Source: Mesorhizobium sp. 131-2-1
GTDB taxonomy: Bacteria; Pseudomonadota; Alphaproteobacteria; Rhizobiales; Rhizobiaceae
Reading direction: 5' to 3'
NCBI RefSeq assembly: GCF_016756535.1
Contig: NZ_AP023247.1
Coordinates: 1,798,501-1,862,500 of the forward strand
Length of the DNA stretch: 64,000 nucleotides
Made by a program: the position numbers and the translations under genes. Of this stretch, positions 1 through 9,259 are shown piece after piece (position 1 is the stretch's first letter; each line of letters begins with the position of its first letter). The notes under the pieces were generated by a model. The model was not told the origin of the DNA. It was given only the letters and a program-made list of their open reading frames with translations, and ran no database searches.

Positions 1-1844
1 CCGGAGGTCTGGCCCGGCGCGACATAGAAGACGGCGAACATCGCCGGGATGATGGCGAAATACTTGGCGACGTCGTTGGCGATGGAGAACGTCGTCAGCG
101 AGCCGCGCGTCATCAAGAGCGCCTTGCCGATCTCGACGATTTCGATCAGCTTGGTCGGGTCGCTGTCGAGGTCGACCATGTTGCCGGCCTCGCGCGCGGC
201 CACAGTGCCGGTGTTCATGGCGACGCCGACATCGGCCTGGGCTAACGCCGGCGCGTCGTTGGTGCCGTCGCCGCACATGGCGACCAGCTTGCCCTTCGAC
301 TGCTCGTCGCGGATCAGCTTCAGCTTGTCCTCGGGCGTCGCCTGGGCAAGGAAGTCGTCGACGCCGGCTTCCGCCGCGATCGCCGCCGCCGTCATCGGAT
401 TGTCGCCGGTGATCATCACCGTGCGGATGCCCATCTTGCGCAGCTCGGCGAAACGCTCGCGGATACCGCCCTTGACGATGTCCTTCAGGTGGACGATGCC
501 GAGCAGGCGCCCGTCGCGCTCGACCGCCAGCGGCGTGCCGCCGGACTTGGCGACCTCGTCGGCGATCGCCTGCAGATCCCGGATCGTTTCGGTGCCGGGG
601 CGCGTCGCGTGGCTGGCCACGGTCGACTGGTTGACATGGGCGAGCACGGAATCGACGGCGCCCTTGCGCACCGACGAACCGTCTATGTCGACGCCGCTCA
701 TGCGGGTCTGCGCGGTGAACGGCACGAAGGTGGCATGCAATGTCGCCATATCGCGGGCGCGGATGGCGTATTTCTCCTTGGCGAGCACGACGATCGAGCG
801 GCCCTCCGGCGTCTCGTCGGCCAGCGAGGCGAGTTGCGCGGCGTCCGCCAGCTCCTGCTCGGTGACGCCCTTGACCGGACGGAACTCCGTCGCCTGGCGG
901 TTGCCCAGCGTGATGGTGCCGGTCTTGTCGAGCAGCAGCGTGTCGACGTCGCCGGCGGCCTCGACGGCGCGGCCTGACATGGCGAGCACGTTGAAGCGCA
1001 CCAGGCGGTCCATGCCGGCGATGCCGATGGCCGAGAGCAAAGCGCCGATGGTTGTCGGGATCAGCGTCACGAAAAGCGCGACGAGCACCGTCACCGAGAT
1101 GTAGCCGCCCGAATAGGAGGCGAAGCTCGGAATGGTGGCGGTGGCCAGCACGAAGATCAGCGTCATGCCGACGAGAAGGATGTTGAGCGCGATCTCGTTC
1201 GGCGTCTTCTGGCGTTCCGCGCCTTCGACCAGCGAGATCATGCGGTCGAGGAAGGTGTGGCCGGAGGCGGCGGTGATGCGCACGCGGATCCAGTCGGAGA
1301 GCACCTGCGTGCCGCCGGTGACGGCCGAGCGGTCGCCGCCGGATTCGCGGATGACCGGCGCGGATTCGCCCGTGATCGCCGCTTCGTTGACGGAAGCGAC
1401 GCCCTCGATCACCTCGCCGTCGGAGGGGATGGTGTCGCCGGCCTCGACCAGCACGATATCGCCGACCTTCAGGCTGGTGCCGGGCACCAGCTTGAACTTG
1501 GAGCGGTCCTCGCCGGCTAGAAGCTTGGCCTGGGTCTCGGTGCGCGCCTTGCGCAGCGAGTCGGCCTGCGCCTTGCCGCGGCCTTCGGCGACGGCTTCGG
1601 CGAAGTTGGCGAACAGCACGGTGAACCACAGCCAGATGATGATCTGCAGCGTGAAGCCGAAATCGCCGCCGCCGGTGACGAGATCCCTGACGAACAGCAC
1701 GGTGGTGAGCAGCGAGACGACGGCGACGACGAACATCACCGGGTTCTTGACCAGCGTGCGCGGGTTGAGCTTCCTGAAGGCGCCGCCGATGGCGGGCCAC
1801 AGGATGCGGGCATCGATGATACTCGCGGATTTGGACTGGCTCAT
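1..1844 (-). CDS. kdpB: K+-transporting ATPase subunit B (KdpB), C-terminus cut by window edge
   Basis: P-type ATPase subunit that hydrolyses ATP to power K+ uptake by the inner-membrane KdpFABC complex. About 614 of the usual ~690 residues are present; the C-terminal membrane helices lie beyond the left edge. The N-terminus ([20 protein letters not shown]) is typical of KdpB. The P-type phosphorylation motif DKTGT is visible with Asp at about residue 306, close to Asp307 of E. coli KdpB. The ATG overlaps by four bases (ATGA) the stop of a small membrane frame that separates kdpB from kdpA. kdpC should follow outside the window. The identification is very secure. Confidence 0.97.
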   Translation of the reverse strand, partial: MSQSKSASIIDARILWPAIGGAFRKLNPRTLVKNPVMFVVAVVSLLTTVLFVRDLVTGGGDFGFTLQIIIWLWFTVLFANFAEAVAEGRGKAQADSLRKARTETQAKLLAGEDRSKFKLVPGTSLKVGDIVLVEAGDTIPSDGEVIEGVASVNEAAITGESAPVIRESGGDRSAVTGGTQVLSDWIRVRITAASGHTFLDRMISLVEGAERQKTPNEIALNILLVGMTLIFVLATATIPSFASYSGGYISVTVLVALFVTLIPTTIGALLSAIGIAGMDRLVRFNVLAMSGRAVEAAGDVDTLLLDKTGTITLGNRQATEFRPVKGVTEQELADAAQLASLADETPEGRSIVVLAKEKYAIRARDMATLHATFVPFTAQTRMSGVDIDGSSVRKGAVDSVLAHVNQSTVASHATRPGTETIRDLQAIADEVAKSGGTPLAVERDGRLLGIVHLKDIVKGGIRERFAELRKMGIRTVMITGDNPMTAAAIAAEAGVDDFLAQATPEDKLKLIRDEQSKGKLVAMCGDGTNDAPALAQADVGVAMNTGTVAAREAGNMVDLDSDPTKLIEIVEIGKALLMTRGSLTTFSIANDVAKYFAIIPAMFAVFYVAPGQTS

Positions 1845-2046
1845 TTGGAGGCTCCAGTATCGATGTTGGACGGCACCGAGCGGTCGGATGCCGAAAATGG
1901 CGGTCCGTAGACCAGCAGCCAGATCACGATCATGACCACTGCCAGGCCGAGGAAGGTGGATATGGTCGGGAAGGGAGGGGGGTTGCCTCGCCCTCATTGT
2001 CGGCTCGGGTCCGAGCCTTGCGACGCATGATGTGGAACCAGCGCAT
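1841..2046 (-). pseudogene. small membrane-protein frame between kdpA and kdpB, broken by a +/-1 shift
   Basis: The 200-bp space between kdpA and kdpB reads as a small protein in two frames. An ATG seven bases after kdpA opens a basic N-terminal part (starts [16 protein letters not shown]). The continuation, in another frame, encodes a single membrane helix ([17 protein letters not shown]) and ends with a TGA overlapping the kdpB ATG. The two halves join if the six-G tract at 1977-1982 had seven G, giving 68 residues. As written the first frame stops early and the second has no good start. It could be a sequencing error in a homopolymer, a real decay, or slippage. I know no named family for it. 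Confidence 0.5.
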
Positions 2047-2053
2047 AGCGGGC

Positions 2054-3757
2054 TCAGAAGGTCTGCCCATGGATCATCGCCAAGTGCTCGACGATCGGTC
2101 CGATCGCCAGCGCCGGGAAGAAGGTGAGGCCGGCGACGATCAGGATGACGCCGACCAGCAGGCCGACGAACAGCGGGCCGTCGGTGGGGAAAGTGCCGGC
2201 CGAGGCTGGCACCGTCTTCTTCGCCACCAGCGATCCGGCGATGGCCAGCGCCGGGATGATGACCAGGAAGCGGCCCATCAGCATGCCGATGCCGAGCGTG
2301 ATGTTGTACCAGGGCGTGTTGCCGGTGAGACCGCCAAAGGCCGAGCCGTTGTTGGCCGCTGCCGAGGTGTAAGCGTAGAGGACCTCGGAGAAGCCGTGCG
2401 GCCCGGCATTGCCCATCGAGGCGACGGCGCTCGGCAGCACGACCGCGATGGCCGTGAAGATCAGCATGGCCAGTGGCAGGCAGAGGATGGCGAGCATTGC
2501 CATCTTGACCTCCTTGGCCTCGATCTTCTTGCCGAGATATTCGGGCGTGCGGCCGACCATCAGGCCGGCGACGAAGACGGCGACGACGATGAACATCAGG
2601 ATGCCGTAGAAGCCGGCGCCGACGCCGCCGACGATGACCTCACCGAGCTGCATGTTGAGGATCGGGACCAGGCCGCCGATGGCGGTGAAGGAGTCATGCA
2701 TGGCGTTGACCGCGCCGCAGGAGGCGGCCGTGGTAATGACGGCAAACAGCGCCGACGCGGCGATGCCGAAGCGCGTCTCCTTGCCCTCCATATTGCCGCC
2801 GTCGATGCCGAGCGCATGGACCAGCGGATTGCCGGCGGCTTCAGCCCAGTAGCAAACGGCGACGCCGGCTATGAACAGCACGCCCATGGCGGCAAGGATC
2901 GCCCAACCCTGGCGCTGGTTGCCGACCATGCGGCCGAAGACGTTGGTCAGCGCTGCGCCCAGCGCGAAGATCGTCACCATCTGGATCAGGTTGGAGATCG
3001 CGTCGGGGTTTTCGAAGGGATGCGCGGCATTGGCATTGAAGAAGCCGCCGCCATTGGTGCCGAGCATCTTGATGGCGACCTGCGAGGCGACGGGCCCGAG
3101 CGCGATGGTCTGCCTGGCACCCTCCAGCGTGGTGGCGTCGACATAGGGGCCAAGCGTCTGCGGCATGCCCAGCCAGACATAGACGAGGGTGAGAGGGACG
3201 CAGAGCGGCAGCAGGATGTAGAGGGTGCAGCGGGTCATATCGACCCAGAAATTGCCGATCGACCTCGACGAGGCGCGGGCGAAGCCGCGGATCAGCGCCA
3301 CTGCGATCGCGATGCCGACGGCCGCCGACACGAAGTTCTGCACGGTGAGGCCGGCCATCTGCACCAGGTAGGACATAGTGCTTTCGCCGCCATAGTTCTG
3401 CCAGTTGGTGTTGGTGACGAAGCTGGCGGCGGTGTTGAAGGCGAGGTTCTGCTCGACGGCCGTCATGCCGGCGGGATTGTAGGGCAACACGCCTTGCAGG
3501 CGCTGCAGCACGTAGAGCAGCAGGAAGCTCGCCAGGCTGAAGACCATGATGCCGGCGGCATAGGTGGTCCAGTGCTGCTCCTCCCGCTCGCTGGTTCCCG
3601 AAATGCGATAGAGCCCGCGTTCGATCGGACCGAGGATCGGCGACAGCAACGTGCGCTCGCCGTTGAAGACCCGGTACATGTAGCCGCCGAGCGGCCTCAC
3701 CAGCAAAAGAACGATCCCGCAGTAGACGAGGATCTGTATCCATCCGTTGAGAGTCAT
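2054..3757 (-). CDS. kdpA: K+-transporting ATPase subunit A (KdpA)
   Basis: Channel-like K+-binding and translocating subunit of the KdpFABC pump, a polytopic inner-membrane protein related to the KtrB/TrkH superfamily. The 567-residue length is normal for the family. Visible family sequences include the [14 protein letters not shown] stretch and the [18 protein letters not shown] selectivity-filter region. The start is an ATG 34 bases after the kdpF stop. Together with kdpF upstream and kdpB downstream it forms the usual operon order. No kdpD/kdpE sensor genes are in view, so regulation cannot be read here. Confidence 0.98.
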   Translation of the reverse strand: MTLNGWIQILVYCGIVLLLVRPLGGYMYRVFNGERTLLSPILGPIERGLYRISGTSEREEQHWTTYAAGIMVFSLASFLLLYVLQRLQGVLPYNPAGMTAVEQNLAFNTAASFVTNTNWQNYGGESTMSYLVQMAGLTVQNFVSAAVGIAIAVALIRGFARASSRSIGNFWVDMTRCTLYILLPLCVPLTLVYVWLGMPQTLGPYVDATTLEGARQTIALGPVASQVAIKMLGTNGGGFFNANAAHPFENPDAISNLIQMVTIFALGAALTNVFGRMVGNQRQGWAILAAMGVLFIAGVAVCYWAEAAGNPLVHALGIDGGNMEGKETRFGIAASALFAVITTAASCGAVNAMHDSFTAIGGLVPILNMQLGEVIVGGVGAGFYGILMFIVVAVFVAGLMVGRTPEYLGKKIEAKEVKMAMLAILCLPLAMLIFTAIAVVLPSAVASMGNAGPHGFSEVLYAYTSAAANNGSAFGGLTGNTPWYNITLGIGMLMGRFLVIIPALAIAGSLVAKKTVPASAGTFPTDGPLFVGLLVGVILIVAGLTFFPALAIGPIVEHLAMIHGQTF

Positions 3758-3791
3758 AAGAATAGCTTTCCGTGCCTTGCGCCAGATGCGG

Positions 3792-3881
3792 TCAGAAGCG
3801 TTCCGGGCGAACGAGGGCGTATGTCAGGTAGACGAGCAGGAACAGGGTCACGCCACCACCGAGCAAATAATCGATAAGCAT
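3792..3881 (-). CDS. kdpF: K+-transporting ATPase subunit F (KdpF)
   Basis: A 29-residue single-helix peptide ([19 protein letters not shown] then [10 protein letters not shown]) that stabilises the KdpFABC complex in the inner membrane. It was found by reading the space upstream of kdpA. Length, hydrophobic core and the Y-A-L-x-x-P-E-x-F ending match KdpF proteins, and the position directly before kdpA is the standard one. Confidence 0.93.
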   Translation of the reverse strand: MLIDYLLGGGVTLFLLVYLTYALVRPERF

Positions 3882-3897
3882 TTTGGGGACCTTCGGC

Positions 3898-3978
3898 TCA
3901 GAGAATGTCGCAGGCTTTGATGTAGGCGAAGGACAGGGCGAAGAATAAAACACCTATCCCGATAACGATGACGTCCAT
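3898..3978 (-). CDS. 26-residue membrane peptide at the head of the kdp operon
   Basis: A short frame beginning with ATG and encoding MDVIVIGIGVLFFALSFAYI followed by KACDIL. It is one hydrophobic helix with a short polar C-terminus. It sits 16 bases before kdpF on the same strand, so it is probably the first translated item of the kdp message. Similar tiny hydrophobic frames next to kdpF are familiar from other kdp operons, but I cannot attach a gene name. The role is inferred only from position: an accessory peptide of the Kdp complex. It could also be a leader peptide. Confidence 0.6.
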   Translation of the reverse strand: MDVIVIGIGVLFFALSFAYIKACDIL

Positions 3979-4315
3979 CGCGTGTGGTCCTTATTTCCGG
4001 TTGGCTTCATTTTGACTGCAGTCGGCAGGGTCGAAGCGACACAAAACACCGCCGCCACCATGACGTGGCGGTCGATACAGCGTCTTTGCCCTCGGAAATA
4101 TGGATCAGAAGGCCATAAAGGTTCGAGACGGGGCGGAGGGGAAAGAAATAGGAATCCTATAAGGATTTCTGGCTCGTCAGGTCGGTGTCGCCTCTCACTG
4201 TCCCGCCGGGCATTTGCAGGCTGGCCTCACCGGATTATCAATAGCCTCGAGACACATTCTGGCGCGGCGCCTACGCTTGGCGCCGCCCGGCCGATATTCC
4301 GAGGAAGGATCAAAA
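3979..4315. promoter_or_regulatory. divergent intergenic region: kdp promoter side and monooxygenase leader
   Basis: No protein is convincing here. The region separates the kdp operon (leftward) from the flavin monooxygenase (rightward), so it should hold both promoters. Seen: a perfect 15-bp palindrome AATCCTATAAGGATT (4153-4167) and a 7-bp stem CCGCCAC/GTGGCGG with a 6-base loop (4052-4071). Either could be an operator or a weak terminator. I could not assign clear -35/-10 boxes. Confidence 0.4.
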
Positions 4316-6106
4316 ATGCTCGACATCGCACCATCGCAACAGGCGGCTGCCTGGCTCGGCTCCTTCGGCCGGGCGCTCGAGGCCGGCGACATCGAGGCGG
4401 TGGCCAATCTGTTTGTCGAGGACTGCTACTGGCGCGATCTGCTCACCTTCACATGGAACATCAAGACCATGGAAGGCCAGCCCGCGATCCGCGACATGCT
4501 CAAGTCAACACTCTCGACGGCGCGGCCGTCGCAATGGCGCCTTGCCGGCGAGGCGAGCGTCGACGACGGCCTCATCGAGGCCTGGTTCAGCTTCGAAACG
4601 GTCGTGGCCCGGGGCGAGGGGATCGTTCGCCTCAAGGACGGCCGCTGCCGGACCTTGTTCACGGCAATGAGCGAGCTCAAGGGCTTCGAGGAGCAAAAGG
4701 GTCCGGCGCGGCCGCTCGGCATCCGCCACAAGGCCGATCCCGACCGTGAGACCTGGGCGGAGGCGCGAGCGCGCGAGGCGCGAGATCTTGGCGTCAGGGA
4801 GCAGCCCTACTGCCTTGTCATCGGCGGCGGGCAAGGCGGCATCATGCTCGGCGCCAGGTTGAGGCAACTCGGCGTACCGGCAATCATCATCGAGAAGAAT
4901 GCGCGGCCGGGCGATTCCTGGCGCAACCGCTACCGCTCGCTCGTGCTGCACGATCCGGTCTGGTACGACCATCTGCCCTACATTCCGTTCCCGGAAAACT
5001 GGCCGGTGTTCACGCCCAAGGACAAGATGGGCGACTGGCTGGAAATGTATGCCCGGGTGATGGAGCTGAACTACTGGGTCGCCACCAAATGCGTCAGCGC
5101 CAGCTATGACGAGGCCGAACAGGTCTGGACTGTGGTCGTCGACCGGGTCGGACAGCGCGTCACGCTGAAGCCGAAGCACATCGTCTTCGCCACCGGCGCC
5201 TACGGGCCGCCGCGGCGGATCGACCTGCCCGGCGCCGAAGCGTTCAAGGGCGAGATCCTGCATTCCAGCCAGTATTCCAGCGGCGAGAAGTTCCGCGACA
5301 AGCGGGTCGCGGTCATCGGCGCCGCAAGCTCCGGCCATGATGTCAGCGTCGACCTGTGGGAAAGCGGCGCCAAGGTCACCATGGTCCAGCGCTCGCCGAC
5401 GACCGTGGTGAAGTCGGACACGCTTATGGAGGTCGGCTTCGAAATCTTTTCCGAGAAGGCGCTGGAGCGCGGCATCACCACCGACCGGGCCGACATGATC
5501 GTCGCCTCGACGCCATTCGCGCTGGTGCCGAAGGGCCAGCGCGCGCTCTACGACGTGATCAGGAAACGCGATGCGGAATTCTACGATCGTCTGCGGGCCT
5601 CGGGCTTTGCCATCGACTTCGGCGAGGACGAGACCGGGCTGCTGATGAAGGCCTATCGCACCGGCTCGGGCTTCTACATCGATGTCGGCGCCTGCGAGCT
5701 GATCATCAACGGCGAAATCGGCGTGCGCAGCGGCGCCGGCATCAAGTCGCTGACACCGAGCGGCATCCTGTTCGACGACGGCAGCGAACTCGCCGTCGAC
5801 GCCATCGTCTCCTGCACCGGCTACCAGTCGATGAACGAGACGGTGGCGACGATCGTGTCGCGCGAGGTCGCCGACAAGGTCGGGCCATGCTGGGGCCTGG
5901 GGTCCGGCGTGAAGGGTGATCCGGGCCCGTGGCAGGGCGAGTTGCGCAACATGTGGAAGCCGACGGCGCAAGAAGCGCTGTGGTTCCACGGCGGCAATCT
6001 CGCGCTGTCGCGCTTCTATTCGAAGTATGTGGCGATGCAGATCAAGGCGCGGATGGAAGGGATTGCGACGCCGGTGTATGGCGAGCCGAGTAATTCGGGG
6101 CGGTGA
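4316..6106 (+). CDS. SnoaL-like domain fused to FAD/NADPH flavin-containing monooxygenase
   Basis: 596 residues. Residues ~10-125 look like a SnoaL/NTF2 fold (pattern AGDIEAVANLF then DCYWRDLLTFTW), followed from ~165 by a class B flavin monooxygenase. Seen are the FAD-binding GGGQGG loop (~170-175), FATGAYG (~291-297) and the NADPH-binding VIGAASSG loop (~334-341). The overall layout resembles YUCCA-type and Baeyer-Villiger enzymes that use NADPH and O2 to hydroxylate or insert oxygen. The substrate is unknown. The start at 4316 is preferred over an in-frame upstream one because GAGGAAGG lies just before this ATG. It stands alone and ends against a palindromic repeat. Confidence 0.88.
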   Translation: MLDIAPSQQAAAWLGSFGRALEAGDIEAVANLFVEDCYWRDLLTFTWNIKTMEGQPAIRDMLKSTLSTARPSQWRLAGEASVDDGLIEAWFSFETVVARGEGIVRLKDGRCRTLFTAMSELKGFEEQKGPARPLGIRHKADPDRETWAEARAREARDLGVREQPYCLVIGGGQGGIMLGARLRQLGVPAIIIEKNARPGDSWRNRYRSLVLHDPVWYDHLPYIPFPENWPVFTPKDKMGDWLEMYARVMELNYWVATKCVSASYDEAEQVWTVVVDRVGQRVTLKPKHIVFATGAYGPPRRIDLPGAEAFKGEILHSSQYSSGEKFRDKRVAVIGAASSGHDVSVDLWESGAKVTMVQRSPTTVVKSDTLMEVGFEIFSEKALERGITTDRADMIVASTPFALVPKGQRALYDVIRKRDAEFYDRLRASGFAIDFGEDETGLLMKAYRTGSGFYIDVGACELIINGEIGVRSGAGIKSLTPSGILFDDGSELAVDAIVSCTGYQSMNETVATIVSREVADKVGPCWGLGSGVKGDPGPWQGELRNMWKPTAQEALWFHGGNLALSRFYSKYVAMQIKARMEGIATPVYGEPSNSGR

Positions 6107-6113
6107 AGCTGCG

Positions 6114-6294
6114 ATCTCCCCCCTTGTGGGGGAGATGGCCGGCAGGCCAGAGGGGGGCGCTGTCCCGCCTGCCTTTCCAGTCAGCTCGCTTTGCGCTCTC
6201 GGACTGGCTCTGGTCGGTCGCAAAATGAACGAAGTTGGCGATCCTTCGCGCCCCCCTCTGCCCTGCCGGGCATCTCCCCCACAAGGGGGGAGAT
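6114..6294. repeat. paired palindromic intergenic repeat (rhizobial type), likely bidirectional terminator
   Basis: Two copies of a ~47-bp GC-rich element in opposite orientation (6114-6160 and 6248-6294). Each arm folds on itself (ATCTCCCC with GGGGAGAT around a short loop) and the arms also pair with each other. The element lies between the convergent monooxygenase and amidohydrolase genes. A similar core (CTCCCCACAAGGGGGAG) recurs at 50333-50361. Such dispersed palindromes are common in rhizobial genomes. A terminator role is inferred. Confidence 0.75.
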
Positions 6295-6301
6295 CAGCCA
6301 A

Positions 6302-7528
6302 TCACCTATGCCCGAAATGCCTCGCCGCCACCTCGACATGGGTGTGATGCGCATGCGCCTCGAAGCGCTCGGTTTCGTTGTGGTCGGCGGCCTCGTTCGG
6401 CCACCATGTGCCGCCAAGGACGATACCCTCTGAAACCAGCCGCTGGTCGGCGACCAGCGAGGCGCCGATCGCGTCGACGAAAGTGAAGCGGCCCGGTTGC
6501 TGCCTTAGCACAGCGACATCGCCGACACCGCCGACCTTCAGCGCACCGAGATCGGGTCGCGCGATCGCCTCAGCCGGGCGTTGCGTCGCCGCGCGCAGAA
6601 CCTCGACAAGCGGCATGCCGAGCGCCATCAGCTTCGACATGCAGACGAGGATGTCGAAGGCGGGACCGTCGACGCAGTAGAGATGCACGTCGCTCGAGAT
6701 GACATCCGGCGCGAGACCTTCCGCCAGCATCGCCTTCGCGACTTCGAAGTCGAAGGAGCCCATGCCGTGGCCGATGTCGAAGATGACGCCGCGCTCGCGT
6801 GCCAGCCGCATGTCAGGCCGCACCGCGCCCGAAGCGAAGACCGGCGCGTTGGGGAATGGGCGGAAGCAGTGGGTGAGGATATCGCCGCGGCGCAGGCGTG
6901 GCAGCACTTCCGAGCGGCCGGGCGGCGGCTCGTCAATATGCGCCATCAGCGGCAGGCCGGCCTTGTCGGCGGCCTCGAGCGCCAGATCCACCGGGGCGAT
7001 GCCGCTGGTGCCGCCGGCGTGGCGGCCGGAGCGGACCTTGACGCCGACGACGACGTCGGCGTGCTCGCGCACGGTAGCCACCGTCTCGCGCGGCTCGCAG
7101 AGCCTCAGGTCGCTACATTCGCCGACGGAGACGGTTTGCGAGAAACCGAAAATGCCGGCGAAGGAGATGTTGACGTAGGCGAGAATGCGGACCTTCGAGC
7201 GCTCGATGACGTGGCGGCGGAAGCCGAGGAAATTGCCGGCGCCGGCGCTGCCGGCGTCGATGAAGGTGGTGGTGCCGCTCTTCGCCGCGAGCCGGTCGGC
7301 GTCGACGCCGAGCGAGGTGCCGCCCCAGTAGACGTGGCTGTGCAGGTCGATGAGGCCGGGCGTGACGAGGCAGTCTCGCGCGTCGATCACTTGTGTCGCG
7401 TGTTCGGCGTCAATCGCCGCTTCGATCGCGGCGACACGGCCGTTGGCGATGGCAAGGTCGCGTGGCGCATCGAGGCCGGATGCTGGGTCGATGAGGCGGC
7501 CGCCCTTTATCAGGAGATCGAATTGCAT
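6302..7528 (-). CDS. amidohydrolase/deacetylase family metallohydrolase
   Basis: 408-residue amidohydrolase-superfamily TIM barrel. Metal ligands can be read in order: HSH (His63, His65), a probable carbamylated lysine in VGVKVRSG (Lys164), His197 in MAHIDEPP, His220 in ILTHCFRP and Asp280 in ISSDVH. The binuclear-metal layout resembles the dihydroorotase-like Atu3266 group, which hydrolyses N- or O-acetyl compounds. The natural substrate is unknown. A RidA-family gene begins 31 bases upstream on the same strand, so the pair is likely co-transcribed and may handle a reactive nitrogenous intermediate. Confidence 0.9.
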   Translation of the reverse strand: MQFDLLIKGGRLIDPASGLDAPRDLAIANGRVAAIEAAIDAEHATQVIDARDCLVTPGLIDLHSHVYWGGTSLGVDADRLAAKSGTTTFIDAGSAGAGNFLGFRRHVIERSKVRILAYVNISFAGIFGFSQTVSVGECSDLRLCEPRETVATVREHADVVVGVKVRSGRHAGGTSGIAPVDLALEAADKAGLPLMAHIDEPPPGRSEVLPRLRRGDILTHCFRPFPNAPVFASGAVRPDMRLARERGVIFDIGHGMGSFDFEVAKAMLAEGLAPDVISSDVHLYCVDGPAFDILVCMSKLMALGMPLVEVLRAATQRPAEAIARPDLGALKVGGVGDVAVLRQQPGRFTFVDAIGASLVADQRLVSEGIVLGGTWWPNEAADHNETERFEAHAHHTHVEVAARHFGHR

Positions 7529-7559
7529 CGGCCAGCCTCCCGTTGTTCTGGTCTCTATG

Positions 7560-7925
7560 TCAGAGCGGCCGGTAGGCGACGGCCTCGACCTCGATCTTGA
7601 TGTCGATCATCAGCCGCGACTCCACCGTCGTGCGGGCCGGCGGGTCCTTCGGGAAATGCCTGGCATAGACGGTGTTGAAGGTGCCGAAGTCGCGCGCGTC
7701 CTCCAGCCAGACGGTCGTCTTGACGACGTCGTCCATGACGCAGCCGGCGAGCGCCAGCGCCGCCTTGATGTTCTGAAGCACCTGCTCGGTCTGCTCGGCG
7801 ATGCCGCCCTTGACCACCATGCCGTCGCTGCCAACCGGCACCTGGCCCGAGACATAGACGAAATCGCCGGCGCGGACGGCCGGCGAAAGCGGCACATGGG
7901 ACGTTCCAAAACACTGCTTGGGCAA
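7560..7925 (-). CDS. RidA/YjgF/UK114 family protein
   Basis: 121-residue single-domain RidA-family protein (pattern VYVSGQVPVG, then GGIAEQTEQVLQNIKAAL and PARTTVESRL). Archetypal RidA hydrolyses reactive enamine/imine intermediates made by PLP enzymes, and the conserved Arg near residue 104 (ARTTVE) fits that active site. Translation most likely begins at TTG: a perfect AGGAGG lies six bases before it and no ATG in this frame covers the N-terminus. It is upstream of and probably in operon with the amidohydrolase gene. Its substrate cannot be named. Confidence 0.9.
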   Translation of the reverse strand: MPKQCFGTSHVPLSPAVRAGDFVYVSGQVPVGSDGMVVKGGIAEQTEQVLQNIKAALALAGCVMDDVVKTTVWLEDARDFGTFNTVYARHFPKDPPARTTVESRLMIDIKIEVEAVAYRPL

Positions 7926-8112
7926 GAAGGGCCTCCTGGTCAGACATGGCGCGACCAGTCGCGATCCCGCCGTTGCCGACCCTCTACCCCTATTGGCGCG
8001 ATCCTCCTAGTGCCCTTGTTGGAGCGCAACATTTTTCCAGAAGGATGTTGCTTTACCGGAGCCGGATCAGCATCTTGCGCCGCCGTGCCGATCGCAATGC
8101 AGGAGCAAGAGA

Positions 8113-8598
8113 ATGACCTTCGACAAGAACCCGTTCCCGGCCGGCGACGCCGATCGCCATGCGTTGTGGGACATGCTTGTGCGGCGTGACATCGACGCCT
8201 TCCTCAGCCAGGACTGGTCGATGGTCGAGGACGATTTCGTCGCCGAAAGCTTCTTCGGCATGCATGCGCATTTCCTCAACGACGCCGATGCCTGGCGGCT
8301 GCAGTTTCCGACGCTCGCTGCCTATCGCGACGAATGGTTGCGCCAGGCCAAGGAGACGGCGGCCACAAAATTCGCCGAGCCGCTGCGCGAGGCACTGTTC
8401 CGCGTCACCAACATGCGCGACATCGATGTCGACGGTGACCGTGCCGTGCTGCACAAGAAGTTCAACGGTTCTGTTGCCAAGGCCGACGGCAGCGTCGACA
8501 AGCTGAAGTGGCAGACGCTCTATTTCTGCTCGAAGGTCGGCGGCCGCTGGAAGATAACGGGCTTTGTCGGCTACATGCCGCATCCGCTGGGAAGCTAG
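8113..8598 (+). CDS. conserved protein of unknown function, possibly NTF2/SnoaL fold
   Basis: 161 residues, soluble, rich in aromatic and acidic residues, with no signal peptide or membrane segment. It begins after AGGAGCAAGAGA. The pattern of two N-terminal helices (ADRHALWDMLVRRDIDAFLS) and a C-terminal sheet ending in FCSKVGGRWKITGFVGYMP is what SnoaL-like lyase or ketosteroid-isomerase folds look like, but no catalytic residues are recognisable. It stands alone between convergent neighbours. Function unknown. Confidence 0.7.
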   Translation: MTFDKNPFPAGDADRHALWDMLVRRDIDAFLSQDWSMVEDDFVAESFFGMHAHFLNDADAWRLQFPTLAAYRDEWLRQAKETAATKFAEPLREALFRVTNMRDIDVDGDRAVLHKKFNGSVAKADGSVDKLKWQTLYFCSKVGGRWKITGFVGYMPHPLGS

Positions 8599-8619
8599 CT
8601 TCCGGCGGAAGCCCTCGAT

Positions 8620-8808
8620 CTACAGACCCTTGATGCTCTCGGCGATCTCGTGCAGCACCTTGCGGTCGGTGCCGTGCCGCTTGATGAGCGTGCGGGCCTG
8701 TTCCGGCGTGATGCCGGCCTCCTCGGCGAAATGCCTGACCTCGTAGTCCTCGTCGCCGGCCACTTGCGAACGGTCGCGGTTGTCGGTCTTGGTCTTGTCG
8801 TCGGCCAT
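8620..8808 (-). CDS. DUF3606 family small protein
   Basis: 62-residue charged protein (MADDKTKTDNRDRSQVAGDE at the N-terminus, later EEAGITPEQARTLIKRHG). The asparagine-arginine-rich start and the ITPEQARxLIxxHG segment are characteristic of DUF3606, small alphaproteobacterial proteins of unknown role often seen among stress-induced genes. It has no membrane helix. It converges on the preceding gene, with a 21-base gap between stops. Confidence 0.85.
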   Translation of the reverse strand: MADDKTKTDNRDRSQVAGDEDYEVRHFAEEAGITPEQARTLIKRHGTDRKVLHEIAESIKGL

Positions 8809-8916
8809 GACTGCGTTCCTCGTTGAACACGAGATAACGAGAAGGTTCCGGTGGGGTTCCCGGAACCTCGACTGGGCGCGACCTTCCTGGGCGCCGAGAG
8901 TTATGGGCAGGCGTTC

Positions 8917-9147
8917 CTAGTGGGTCCGATGATCGAACACCACGCCCATGGTCTTACCAATTGCCGCCATCACGATCAGTTCGACCAGATGGTCGTCGCT
9001 GTCGTCGCAAGCCGGACCGATGCGGCGGATGGCATCGATCGCCGCCCTGGTCGATATGGTGTCGCCGGCGCGGAATCTTGAAAGCGTAGAGGAAACAAGT
9101 TCTTCGGCCGTCAGGTCTATGGCCGGCACTTTTGGCACCACGTTCAT
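8917..9147 (-). CDS. hypothetical protein
   Basis: 76 residues when started at the ATG that follows an AGGAGGAGG-like ribosome site (MNVVPKVPAIDLTAEELVSS). A longer frame exists upstream but lacks a better start. The protein is acidic and helical, with no membrane segment. The C-terminal half (DDSDDHLVELIVMAAIGKTM) is amphipathic. I do not recognise a family. It is in the same orientation as the DUF3606 gene but 108 bases upstream of it. Confidence 0.6.
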   Translation of the reverse strand: MNVVPKVPAIDLTAEELVSSTLSRFRAGDTISTRAAIDAIRRIGPACDDSDDHLVELIVMAAIGKTMGVVFDHRTH

Positions 9148-9259
9148 TGGCCTCCTCCTGCCATGAACCCTCACCCAAAAGGATGATACGCCAATGGCTG
9201 GCCGGTGCCAGCGAAATGGTGGTCCTACCAGTTCGATGGCGACAGCCTGCCGCCATTTC

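Noticed and set aside
1997..3877. A 626-codon plus-strand frame across kdpA
   Set aside because: It is the complement of a clear kdpA gene and reads as Asp/His/Arg-rich sequence without domain character.
4505..6301. A 598-codon minus-strand frame across the flavin monooxygenase
   Set aside because: It is antisense to a gene with clear FAD and NADPH motifs and has low-complexity Arg/Ala/Asp composition.
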